Shown: piece by piece, positions 16,982-26,441 of the stretch
Numbering within the stretch: position 1 is the stretch's first letter
Layout: every line of letters starts with the position of its first letter
Assembly (NCBI RefSeq): GCF_030209375.1
Contig: NZ_JARVSC010000004.1
Span: forward strand, 1 to 64,000
Length of the DNA stretch: 64,000 bases
DNA from: Plantibacter sp. ME-Dv--P-122b
Lineage (GTDB): Bacteria; Actinomycetota; Actinomycetes; Actinomycetales; Microbacteriaceae
Direction of reading: 5' to 3'
Position numbers and translations under genes: made by a program
The notes under the pieces: model-generated
The model's input: the letters and a program-made list of their open reading frames with translations, nothing else
Told to the model about the DNA's origin: nothing
Database searches by the model: none

Positions 16982-18322
16982 TCAGACGCCGGTGCGCATC
17001 CAGGCGGTCGTGCGGGCGCGGAGCCCGAGCGTGGTGGCGCGTGCTCCGAGGTAGCCGACGAAGAAGGTGAGCGCCAGCCAGGTGAGTCCGGTCTGCCCGC
17101 CGGGTGCCCAGGCGAGGACCGCGAGCGCGAACGGCAGGAAGACGAGCGTGTTGAGCAACCCGGTGATGGCCAGGTACTTCGCGTCGCCGGCACCGATGAG
17201 GACGCCGTCGAGCACGAAGACGACACCGCCGAGCGGGGTGGTGACGGCGAGCACGATGATCGCCGGCACGATGAGCGCTGCGAGGTCGGGGTCACTCGTG
17301 AAGAGCAGGCCGATGACCGGGCTCGCGAGGGCGATGACGAGGCCGAGGACGATCCCCGAGCCGACGCCCCACTGCAGGCATCGGACGAGGACGGCACGCA
17401 CACCGCTCACGTCGCCGGCGCCGAGCCCCTTGCCGACGAGGGCCTGCGCGGCGATCGCGAGGGCGTCGAGCGCGAAAGCGAGGGTGGCGAAGAGGGTCAT
17501 GACGAGCTGGAACCCGGCGAGTTCGTCGGTGCCGAGGTCGGTCGCGACGAACACGGCGATGAGCATCGCGGCGCGGAGGCTGACCGTGCGGAGGAACAAC
17601 CATCCGCCGGAACGGGCCGCGCCACCGAGGCCGGCGCGGTGCGGGCGGAGACTCGCCCCCGTCCGACGCACGTGGCGCAGGACGACGACGAGATAGGCGA
17701 CGACCATGCCCCACTGTGCGATGACGGTGCCGATGGCGGATCCCGCGATGCCGAGTCCGAGGCCGTAGATGAAGAGGAAGTTGAGGCCGATGTTCGCGGC
17801 GAACCCGGCGCCGGCGACGACGAGGGGCGTGGTGGTGTCCTGCAGGCCGCGGAGGAGCCCGGTCGCACCGAACACGAGCAGCATGGCGGGGATGCCGAGC
17901 ATCGAGATGGCGAGGTAGGTGTCGGCCTGCTGGGCGACGGCGTCCGTCGCACCGAACAGCCCGACGAGCGTGGGGGAGAGGAACCATCCGGCAGCACCGA
18001 TCACGACACCGAGCCCGAGCGACAGCCAGAGGCCGTCCACCCCGAGCGACACCGCGCCGCGCTCGTCGCCGTGTCCGAGGCGCCGGGCGACCGCGGGCGT
18101 CGTCGCGTAGGCGAGGAACACCATGAGCCCGATGACCGTCTGCAGGACCGCGCTCGCGACGCCGAGGCCGGCGAGTGGCACGACGCCGAGGTGGCCGATC
18201 ATCGCTGAGTCGGCGAGCAGGAACAGCGGCTCCGCCATCAGCGCCCCGAGCGCCGGGACCGCGAGCCGGAGGATGTCGCGGTCGACGGGCCGCAGCCGTC
18301 GCCTGTCCTGTCCCGTGGTCAC
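16982..18322 (-). CDS. MATE-family efflux transporter (DinF-like)
   Basis: This 446-residue membrane protein has 12 predicted helices in two homologous halves. The N-terminus IRLAVPALGALMAEPLF-like segment (DILRLAVPALGALMAEPLFL) is the classical MATE start. It exports cationic drugs or metabolites by Na+ or H+ antiport. GTG 18322 lies 6 bases after TAGGCT, without a Shine-Dalgarno, so the transcript is probably leaderless. It is a single gene. Confidence 0.93.
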   Translation of the reverse strand: MTTGQDRRRLRPVDRDILRLAVPALGALMAEPLFLLADSAMIGHLGVVPLAGLGVASAVLQTVIGLMVFLAYATTPAVARRLGHGDERGAVSLGVDGLWLSLGLGVVIGAAGWFLSPTLVGLFGATDAVAQQADTYLAISMLGIPAMLLVFGATGLLRGLQDTTTPLVVAGAGFAANIGLNFLFIYGLGLGIAGSAIGTVIAQWGMVVAYLVVVLRHVRRTGASLRPHRAGLGGAARSGGWLFLRTVSLRAAMLIAVFVATDLGTDELAGFQLVMTLFATLAFALDALAIAAQALVGKGLGAGDVSGVRAVLVRCLQWGVGSGIVLGLVIALASPVIGLLFTSDPDLAALIVPAIIVLAVTTPLGGVVFVLDGVLIGAGDAKYLAITGLLNTLVFLPFALAVLAWAPGGQTGLTWLALTFFVGYLGARATTLGLRARTTAWMRTGV

Positions 18323-18328
18323 CCGCCG

Positions 18329-18334
18329 AGCCTA
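18329..18334 (-). promoter_or_regulatory. -10 box of the leaderless MATE gene
   Basis: TAGGCT on the minus strand is followed by 6 bases and GTG 18322. It is the same hexamer as at nucS and the M13 gene. Confidence 0.55.
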
Positions 18335-18387
18335 GCCGCGGGTGGTGACACGTCGCGTCGCCGTCCGAGGCGGGATGAGCCGGCGGC

Positions 18388-21300
18388 CTATCGGACGAGC
18401 AGTGAGCCGCTCAGGCCCGGGAGGTCGCGGAGGCGGATGCCGGTGAGGAAGCCGGCCGCGGCGGCGTAGGCGACCCGCGGTTGGTCGGCGTCCTCGCGGC
18501 AGGCGAGGAACAGCGGCACGGCGGTGGCACCCAGGCGCTCGGTGACGTCGGCGATCTCCGCGAAGCCGACGAGCGCGTCGACCCGGTGGGCGATGCCGGC
18601 CATCGTGCGTACAGCGACGCCGTCGGGCTCGGTGCCGTCCTGTGCCAGCCCGGAAGCAGCGAACGAGACCACGGCAGCGCCTTCGGACGCGAATCGTCGG
18701 CAGGCGTCGGCCAGGGCTCGCTCGACGGCTCGAATGGTGTGTTCCCCCGACGCTGCACCCGCACCCGCACCCGCACCCGCAGCCGTGTCGACGTCGTCGT
18801 TCGGCAGCGCGCGCCGGACCGCATCCAGCGCCCACCCGTGCACGGTGCCACCGGCCCCGGGGATCGGCACCCAGGACACCGCCGCGAGCACGGTGCCCGC
18901 GGCGTCCGTCACGACGGAGACCCGGATCGCGGCAGTCTGGTCCTGGTCGTCGCCTTCGGGGGCGTCGATGCTCGAACCCACCGTGAGACCGAGCTCGGGC
19001 ACGTGCCGGTCGGACACCCATACCGAGGACAGCGCGCGGATCTGGCTGCGGAGTTCCCACGGCAGTTCGCGAGCGGGCAGCAGGATCGAGGTCGTCGAAT
19101 CCGCACCGGTCGCTCCCGCTGGACCCGCCGGATCAGCGGGTGCTGATGCATCCGCCCCGCTGAGGTCGAGCACGAGGTCCCGTCCGAGCGGCGACACCCG
19201 CCACCCCTCGGGCACGATGCGCACGTCGCGAGTGGCGAAGACCGCCGGGGTGAGGCCCTCTTGCTCGGCCGCGGTCGCGAAGGCCGACACCGCTGCCGCT
19301 GCACCGGCCGGGTCGCCGATCGGCTCGCCGAGGGCCAGCGCGACACCGGCATGCTGCTGGTAGGCGACCGCGTGTCCACCATCCGCCGTGACGAACACCC
19401 GGTTCTCGGGTCGGAGTGCCGAGGCCGCCAGCGGTCCGCCGCCGTGTTCGCGCAGGAGTTGCGCCGCCCTGGCGCGTGCTCGCCGCGCACCCGGACCGAT
19501 CGCCCCGGGCAGGCGTCGTCTGGTCTGGTTCGCCGCGACCCGGAACGCGTGGCGCGACAGCACGAGGACCACCGCCTGTCCCGCCCACAGGACGCTCGCG
19601 GAGATCCAGATGGTCGACGCCACGAGCGGCACCTTCGCCAGCCAGGCGAGGGCGATGAGGGCGATCGTGACCAGCAGGTTGCCGACGGTGAGCGCCATCG
19701 CCGCCCACCAGGCCCAGCGATGACCCCGGCGGAGCCAGTTGGCGATCACCAGGATCGCGACGGTGTCGACCCCGACGTCGAGGATGGAGCCCTGCGTCAG
19801 GGTGGTCGAACCGAGCGGCCCGTCGAGCGGTACGAGCGTGACGAGCAGCTGCACCGCGCCGATGACGAGCAGCCCGGTGACGGCGAACAGTCGCCAGTCC
19901 CGCATGGTCGGTCGCGGGGTCGACCGGTGCTCGCCGAGCAGCAGCCTGGCCACGACGACGAAGGCGACCGTCGTGATGAAGTGCTCGAGGTCGTCGATCT
20001 TCCCGACGTAGAGGAGCGCGATCGACACACACGACAGGAGCAGCAGCCGCCAGCGCAGCCGGTAGGGGGAACGCATGAACGCGGTCGCGGTCGCGACGCA
20101 GGCGAGGATGCCGCAGCTCGGACCGACGTCGAGCGTCGTCACGAGGGACTGCGCCCACGGCCAGTCGAGCCGGGCCAGCGCCAGAGCCGCGCCGAGGGCC
20201 CCGAGGATGCCGACGAGATGGCCGGTCACGAAGATCGCCGACGCTCGCAGCGTGCCGAAGCGGACCTCGACCCACCCGCCGAACACGGCCGCGCCGACGA
20301 TCGCGATGAGGTACGCGAGCGGATCGGCGGTGATGAACATACCTGTCAGGACCGTCCACCAGCGCCCGGCTTCAAGGCTCGGCACCCCGTACGCGAACGC
20401 CGGGTACCAGGCGGCCTGGTCCATCGGGCGCCACAGACCGCCGGTCACGACGCCGAGTGCGACGAAGGCGGTGACGAAGGCGGTGGTCGCGGGGGTCGTC
20501 CGCAGGGCCCAGCGCAGCGGCGTCAGGACGACGGAGATCGCGGCGCGCAGATCGGTGCGGACGGGGGCCGAGCTGGCGGCCCGGGTGGTCGGCGTGTCCA
20601 TTCGGGCGTCGGCGTCGGTCGTGGCCGGGACCGACCCGGATGGCGACAGCAGTTCGTCGAGCTCCGCCTCGGTCATCGACACGGGCGCGCGATCGGCGGC
20701 CGGCTGGGCAGCCCGACGACGGATCCGGAACACGATGACCACCGCGATCACGACGGCCGCGGCACCGGCCAACGCGAGCGCCGCCCAGGAGAAGCGGTGC
20801 AGGAACTCGGTCGCGGCACTCCCCAGGACGGTGACGACCGTCACCACGAGCGAGGCCCAGGCGATGCCACCCGCCGCGTTGGCGACGAGGAAGTGCGGGT
20901 ACGTCATGCGGAACATACCCGCGAGCGGTCCGGAGAAGATGCGGAGGACGGCGATGAACCGTCCGACGAACACCGCCCAAGGCCCCCACCGCCGCATGAG
21001 GTGCACCGCGGCGCCCAGCCGCTTCGGCCCCACGTGCTTCGGGAACCGGCGGTTCAGCACCGACAGGAGCCGCCGGCCGTAGCGCTTGCCGATCCAGTAC
21101 CCGATCGAGTCGCCGAGGATCGCACCACCGGCGGCCGCTGCGGCGACGAACACGGGGTTCAGGCCGCTCGACGCGGCGAGGAGGGTCGCCCCGATGAGCA
21201 CGGTCTCGCCCGGCAGCGGCACGCCGAGGCTCTCGACCGCGACGACCAGGAAGACGACGAGGAGCAGGACGCCGGGCGGGAAGTCGGCCAACCAGTCCAC
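18388..21300 (-). CDS. DedA - rhomboid-like - DUF2156 (MprF C-terminal-like) fusion membrane protein
   Basis: This 970-residue protein joins three recognisable parts. Residues 1-200 are a DedA/VTT membrane domain (VPLPGETVLIGATLLA, then GDSIGYWIGKRYGRR and the FVGRFIAVLR segment). About 265-440 is a rhomboid-like six-helix domain with RWWTVLTGMF, a GPSCG Ser motif and a later helix containing His (DLEHFITTVAF). More helices run to about 590. Residues 600-970 are a DUF2156 GNAT-like domain as in MprF (aminoacyl-phosphatidylglycerol synthase). It may move and modify membrane lipids, conferring resistance to cationic peptides. GTG 21300 has AAGGAG upstream. Rhomboid activity is uncertain. Confidence 0.75.
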   Translation of the reverse strand: MDWLADFPPGVLLLVVFLVVAVESLGVPLPGETVLIGATLLAASSGLNPVFVAAAAAGGAILGDSIGYWIGKRYGRRLLSVLNRRFPKHVGPKRLGAAVHLMRRWGPWAVFVGRFIAVLRIFSGPLAGMFRMTYPHFLVANAAGGIAWASLVVTVVTVLGSAATEFLHRFSWAALALAGAAAVVIAVVIVFRIRRRAAQPAADRAPVSMTEAELDELLSPSGSVPATTDADARMDTPTTRAASSAPVRTDLRAAISVVLTPLRWALRTTPATTAFVTAFVALGVVTGGLWRPMDQAAWYPAFAYGVPSLEAGRWWTVLTGMFITADPLAYLIAIVGAAVFGGWVEVRFGTLRASAIFVTGHLVGILGALGAALALARLDWPWAQSLVTTLDVGPSCGILACVATATAFMRSPYRLRWRLLLLSCVSIALLYVGKIDDLEHFITTVAFVVVARLLLGEHRSTPRPTMRDWRLFAVTGLLVIGAVQLLVTLVPLDGPLGSTTLTQGSILDVGVDTVAILVIANWLRRGHRWAWWAAMALTVGNLLVTIALIALAWLAKVPLVASTIWISASVLWAGQAVVLVLSRHAFRVAANQTRRRLPGAIGPGARRARARAAQLLREHGGGPLAASALRPENRVFVTADGGHAVAYQQHAGVALALGEPIGDPAGAAAAVSAFATAAEQEGLTPAVFATRDVRIVPEGWRVSPLGRDLVLDLSGADASAPADPAGPAGATGADSTTSILLPARELPWELRSQIRALSSVWVSDRHVPELGLTVGSSIDAPEGDDQDQTAAIRVSVVTDAAGTVLAAVSWVPIPGAGGTVHGWALDAVRRALPNDDVDTAAGAGAGAGAASGEHTIRAVERALADACRRFASEGAAVVSFAASGLAQDGTEPDGVAVRTMAGIAHRVDALVGFAEIADVTERLGATAVPLFLACREDADQPRVAYAAAAGFLTGIRLRDLPGLSGSLLVR
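18755..18778. repeat. In-frame hexanucleotide tandem repeat (GCACCC x4)
   Basis: Four perfect GCACCC units encode a Gly-Ala tract in the DUF2156 domain of the fusion protein. The period of 6 keeps the frame whatever the copy number. Confidence 0.8.
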
Positions 21301-21437
21301 GCGGGCTCCTTCCGGCCGAGTGGGTCAACGGTAGTCCCTCGTTCCCGGAAGTGCTCGCGACGCTCCTCCACAGGACTCGGTCCAGAGCGGCACGCCCGCT
21401 CTGAGAGAACACCCGCGCCGTGGTCAGGTGCCGTCGC

Positions 21438-21443
21438 TAGGCT
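21438..21443 (+). promoter_or_regulatory. -10 box of the leaderless M13 peptidase gene
   Basis: TAGGCT is followed by 7 bases and ATG 21451. No Shine-Dalgarno is present. Confidence 0.55.
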
Positions 21444-21450
21444 GATCGGC

Positions 21451-23430
21451 ATGACTGACGCGCAGCTCGCCTCCGGCATCGACCGCTCCGAACTCGACCC
21501 GGCCGTGCGGCCGCAGGACGACCTCTTCCGCCATGTGAACGGCAAGTGGATGGACCGCACCGAGATCCCCGACGACAAGGCCCGCTGGGGATCGTTCCAC
21601 CAGCTGGCGGAAGACGCCGAGAACGCCGTCCGCGACATCATCGAGGAGTCGCAGACGAACCCCGACGGCGAGGAGGGCGTGAAGATCGGCGCCCTGTACG
21701 CGAGCTTCATGGACGTCGACCGGGCCAACGCCCTCGGCGCGACGCCGCTCGCCGACCAGCTCGCCCGCGTTGCAGCGGTCGACTCCGTCGAGGCCTTCCT
21801 CCGCCTGTCCGGCGAGTTCGAGGCGGAGGGCGTCGGCGGCTTCCTGCAGCTCTTCGTCGACAACGACCCGGGCAACCCCGAGCGCTACCTCGTCTTCGCC
21901 GAACAGGGCGGCATCACGCTGCCCGACGAGTCCTACTTCCGAGAAGACACCTTCGCCGAGATCCGCGAGGCCTACCGCGCTCACCTCCAGACGATGTTCG
22001 AGCTCGCCGGCATCGACGACGCTGCCGCACGCGCCGACCGCGTGTTCGCCCTCGAGACGGCGATCGCGTCCAAGCACTGGGACAACGTCGCCACCCGCGA
22101 CAGCGAGAAGACGTACAACCTGTACTCGTGGGACGAAGCGGCGGCGCTCGCCGCGGGCGCCGACCTGGACGGCCCGGACCTCGCCGTCTGGCGCGACGCG
22201 ATCGGCGCCGCCGACGCCGTGTTCGCCGAGATCGTCGTCCGCGAGCCGAGCTTCCTCGAGGGCCTCGGGGAGCTCCTCGTCGACGAGCAGCTCGAGTCGT
22301 GGAAGGACTGGCTGGCCTGGAAGGTCGTCCACGGTGCCGCTCCGTACCTCTCCGAGGAGTTCGGTCGTGCCAACTTCGACTTCTACGGTAAGACCCTCAC
22401 CGGCACGCCGCAGCAGCGCGAGCGCTGGAAGCGCGGCGTCTCGCTCGTCGAGGGCATGCTCGGCGAGGCCGTCGGGCGCATCTACGTCGACCGGCACTTC
22501 GGCGCCACGTCGAAGGACGAGATGGACGTTCTCGTGGGCTTCCTCGTCGAGGCGTACCGCGACAGCATCGAGCACCTCGAGTGGATGAGCCCCGAGACCC
22601 GCACGCGCGCGCTGGAGAAGCTCGACAAGTTCACGCCGAAGATCGGCTTCCCCGTCAAGTGGCGCGACTACTCGGCGCTGGAGCTCGAGGCCGACGACCT
22701 CCTCGGCAATGTCCGTCGGGCCAGCCGGTTCGAGATGGACCGCGAGCTCGGCAAGATCGGCAAGCCGCTCGACCGCGACGAGTGGTTCATGACGCCGCAG
22801 ACGATCAACGCCTACTACAACCCCGGCTTCAACGAGATCGTGTTCCCCGCCGCCATCCTCCAGTACCCGTTCTTCGACGCCGGCCGCGACGCCGCCGCCA
22901 ACTACGGGGCGATCGGCGCGGTCATCGGTCACGAGATCGGGCACGGCTTCGACGACCAGGGGTCGAAGTTCGACGGCGACGGCCGACTCACCGACTGGTG
23001 GACCGAGGCCGACCGCGCGGCGTTCGAGGAGCGCACCGCGTCGCTCATCGAGCAGTACAACGCGCTGGCTCCCGCTCAGGTGCCCGACCACCACGTGAAC
23101 GGCGCCCTGACGATCGGCGAGAACATCGGCGACCTCGGCGGGCTCGGCATCGCCTGGAAGGCGTACCTGCTGTCGCTCGAGGGCGCGGAGCCGCCGGTGA
23201 TCGACGGCCTCACCGGTGCGGAGCGGTTCTTCCTCTCCTGGGCGCAGGCCTGGCAGCAGAAGGGACGCGACGCGGAGGTCATCCGACTGCTGTCGATCGA
23301 CCCGCACTCGCCGAACGAGTTCCGTTGCAACCAGATCGTGCGGAACATCGACGCCTTCTACGAGGCGTTCGGCGTGACCGAGTCCGACGCAGCGTGGCTC
23401 GCCCCCGAGGAGCGCGTCACCATCTGGTAG
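21451..23430 (+). CDS. pepO: M13-family zinc metallopeptidase (neprilysin/PepO type)
   Basis: This 659-residue endopeptidase has Zn motif HEIGH (H494, E495, H498) in GHEIGHGFDDQG. The third ligand is E557 in GENIGDLGG, and the substrate-binding NAYYNPGFNEIVFPAAILQ segment is present. There is no signal peptide, so it is probably cytosolic and degrades oligopeptides. The length fits the family (630-700). The start at ATG 21451 follows a TAGGCT -10 box. A much longer open frame upstream is antisense to the fusion membrane-protein gene and is not real. Confidence 0.95.
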   Translation: MTDAQLASGIDRSELDPAVRPQDDLFRHVNGKWMDRTEIPDDKARWGSFHQLAEDAENAVRDIIEESQTNPDGEEGVKIGALYASFMDVDRANALGATPLADQLARVAAVDSVEAFLRLSGEFEAEGVGGFLQLFVDNDPGNPERYLVFAEQGGITLPDESYFREDTFAEIREAYRAHLQTMFELAGIDDAAARADRVFALETAIASKHWDNVATRDSEKTYNLYSWDEAAALAAGADLDGPDLAVWRDAIGAADAVFAEIVVREPSFLEGLGELLVDEQLESWKDWLAWKVVHGAAPYLSEEFGRANFDFYGKTLTGTPQQRERWKRGVSLVEGMLGEAVGRIYVDRHFGATSKDEMDVLVGFLVEAYRDSIEHLEWMSPETRTRALEKLDKFTPKIGFPVKWRDYSALELEADDLLGNVRRASRFEMDRELGKIGKPLDRDEWFMTPQTINAYYNPGFNEIVFPAAILQYPFFDAGRDAAANYGAIGAVIGHEIGHGFDDQGSKFDGDGRLTDWWTEADRAAFEERTASLIEQYNALAPAQVPDHHVNGALTIGENIGDLGGLGIAWKAYLLSLEGAEPPVIDGLTGAERFFLSWAQAWQQKGRDAEVIRLLSIDPHSPNEFRCNQIVRNIDAFYEAFGVTESDAAWLAPEERVTIW

Positions 23431-25163
<1,733 letters not shown>

Positions 25164-25178
25164 TCGCACCCCGCAACG

Positions 25179-25219
25179 CAGAACGCCCGCCGCATTCCAG
25201 GAGTGCGGCGGGCGTTCTG
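25179..25219 (+). terminator. argG terminator
   Basis: CAGAACGCCCGCCGCA (25179-25194) pairs perfectly with TGCGGCGGGCGTTCTG (25204-25219), a 16-bp stem 15 bp after the stop codon. Confidence 0.85.
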
Positions 25220-25241
25220 TCGTGGTCCTCCCCGTTCCGTT

Positions 25242-25301
25242 CTCAGGAGTGCCGCGGTGCGTCGAGCAGGAGTGCTTGCGACACGCCGGACGACTCCTGA
25301 G
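25242..25301. repeat. CTCAGGA palindrome family, copy 2
   Basis: CTCAGGAGT (25242-25250) and ACTCCTGAG (25293-25301) are perfect arms around a GC-rich core containing ACACGCCGG. Confidence 0.7.
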
Positions 25302-25315
25302 TTGGGGACGGCAGG

Positions 25316-25404
25316 GGTTCACAACTCAGGACGGGTGCGGCGTGTCCCGCGGGACACGCCGGCCGGTCGATGTGACCCGCCGGGGCCGTCCTGAGTTGTG
25401 AACC
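25316..25404. repeat. CTCAGGA palindrome family, copy 3 (best preserved)
   Basis: GGTTCACAACTCAGGACGG (25316-25334) and its exact 19-bp reverse complement (25386-25404) enclose a second perfect 24-bp palindrome at 25338-25361, with arms CGGCGTGTCCCG and CGGGACACGCCG. This nested structure is the clearest member of the family. Confidence 0.85.
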
Positions 25405-25457
25405 GACCGGACCTCCGCAGGGACGGGTGACTCCGCGTGTCGACCGGGTGTTGCGTT

Positions 25458-25544
25458 GTCCCGAACTCAGGACTGCTGCGGCGTGTCGGGTGAGACACGC
25501 CGGGCGGACGGCGCGACGCGCCGAGACACTCCTGAGTCAGGGAC
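25458..25544. repeat. CTCAGGA palindrome family, copy 4
   Basis: GTCCCGAACTCAGGA (25458-25472) and TCCTGAGTCAGGGAC (25530-25544) pair with two mismatches. Inner GGCGTGTC and GACACGCC form a hairpin. The right arm contains the methyltransferase stop codon. Confidence 0.75.
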
Positions 25545-26181
25545 GGCGGCGGAGGACGAGGACGCTGTCGTCGAGCTCGGCGGGCTCGCCGTCGGGTCCG
25601 ATCGCGGCGCGCGCGACGAGGCCGGCGGTGACGACGTCCCAGTCGGACGCCTCCAGTTCCAGGGAGGCGTGGACCTCGTCGGGCGTCGGGAAGTGCGCGT
25701 GCGCGATGTGGTCGGTCGCCCAGGGTGGCGGGCCGGCGTGGCCGACGATGAGGAGGATGCCACCCGGGGCGACCGCCGATGCGGCACGGCGCAGGACCTC
25801 CTCCCGGGGGAATTCGACGGGTGAGTGCAGGAAGGTCGCGGTCACGAGGTCGAACGACGCCGACGGTTCCCACTCGACGAGGTCGGCCTGCACCCAGGTG
25901 ATGCGATCGGCGACCCCGGCCTCGCTCGCGGTCGACGCTCCGAGGGCGAGCGCGCTCGGGGAGATGTCGACGGCGGTCACGGACCAGCCCTGCCGGGCGA
26001 GCCAGACGGCGTCGGCGCCCTCCCCGCTGCCGAGCTCGAGCGCGGTGCCGGGTGCAGTTCCGCCCACCTCGCGTTCGAGTGCGGCGTTCGGCTCGCCGCT
26101 CCACACCTGGCCGCGGCTGCTGTAGCGGTGCTCCCAGAAGGCGGCGGGATCGGTGATGGCGGGCTCGTGCTCGGAGGTCAT
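25537..26181 (-). CDS. Class I SAM-dependent methyltransferase
   Basis: This 214-residue Rossmann-fold methyltransferase has motif I ALELGSGEGADAVWLARQGW, motif II AVDISPSAL and motif III FDLVTATFLHSP, resembling TehB/thiopurine-type small-molecule methyltransferases. The N-terminal segment PAAFWEHRYSSRGQVWSGEPN is typical of the TehB-like group. The substrate is unknown. I choose ATG 26181; a GTG seven codons upstream is possible. Its last codons and stop lie inside palindrome copy 4. Confidence 0.85.
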   Translation of the reverse strand: MTSEHEPAITDPAAFWEHRYSSRGQVWSGEPNAALEREVGGTAPGTALELGSGEGADAVWLARQGWSVTAVDISPSALALGASTASEAGVADRITWVQADLVEWEPSASFDLVTATFLHSPVEFPREEVLRRAASAVAPGGILLIVGHAGPPPWATDHIAHAHFPTPDEVHASLELEASDWDVVTAGLVARAAIGPDGEPAELDDSVLVLRRRP

Positions 26182-26267
26182 GGCATCAGCCTGCCGTGAC
26201 ACCGGCTGCGAACGCCCGTTTCTTGCCGGAACGGCAACGGGAGGTTGTCACCTGGCGGCCTTCGACA

Positions 26268-26365
26268 CTTCGACAGGCTCAGTGACCGGGTTGCGGCTCA
26301 GGGACCGGGTTGCGGCTCAGTGACCGGGTTGCGGATGGGCTGATCCGGTCACTGAGCCTGCGAAG
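26268..26365. repeat. TTCGACAGGCTCAG array 1, with inverted end
   Basis: CTTCGACAGGCTCAGTGACC starts at 26268. Units of about 20 bp (GGTTGCGGCTCAGKGACCG) follow, and the array closes with an inverted copy at 26345-26365 that lacks one base. It lies downstream of pepA. Confidence 0.8.
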
Positions 26366-26441
26366 TGCACGCGGGGAACGACGGTCCGGTCGCCGCCCGT
26401 CGACAGGCCCAGGGGACCGGGCATCGACGCCGCGTCCTGCG

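Noticed and set aside
19261-21450. A 730-codon N-terminal extension of the M13 peptidase frame
   Set aside because: It is antisense to the DedA/DUF2156 fusion gene; the peptidase family begins near residue MTDAQLASG at 21451.
25164-25536. Insertion sequence or transposon remnant
   Set aside because: The region has inverted repeats but no transposase frame and no target duplication; it is explained by a terminator plus three palindromic elements.
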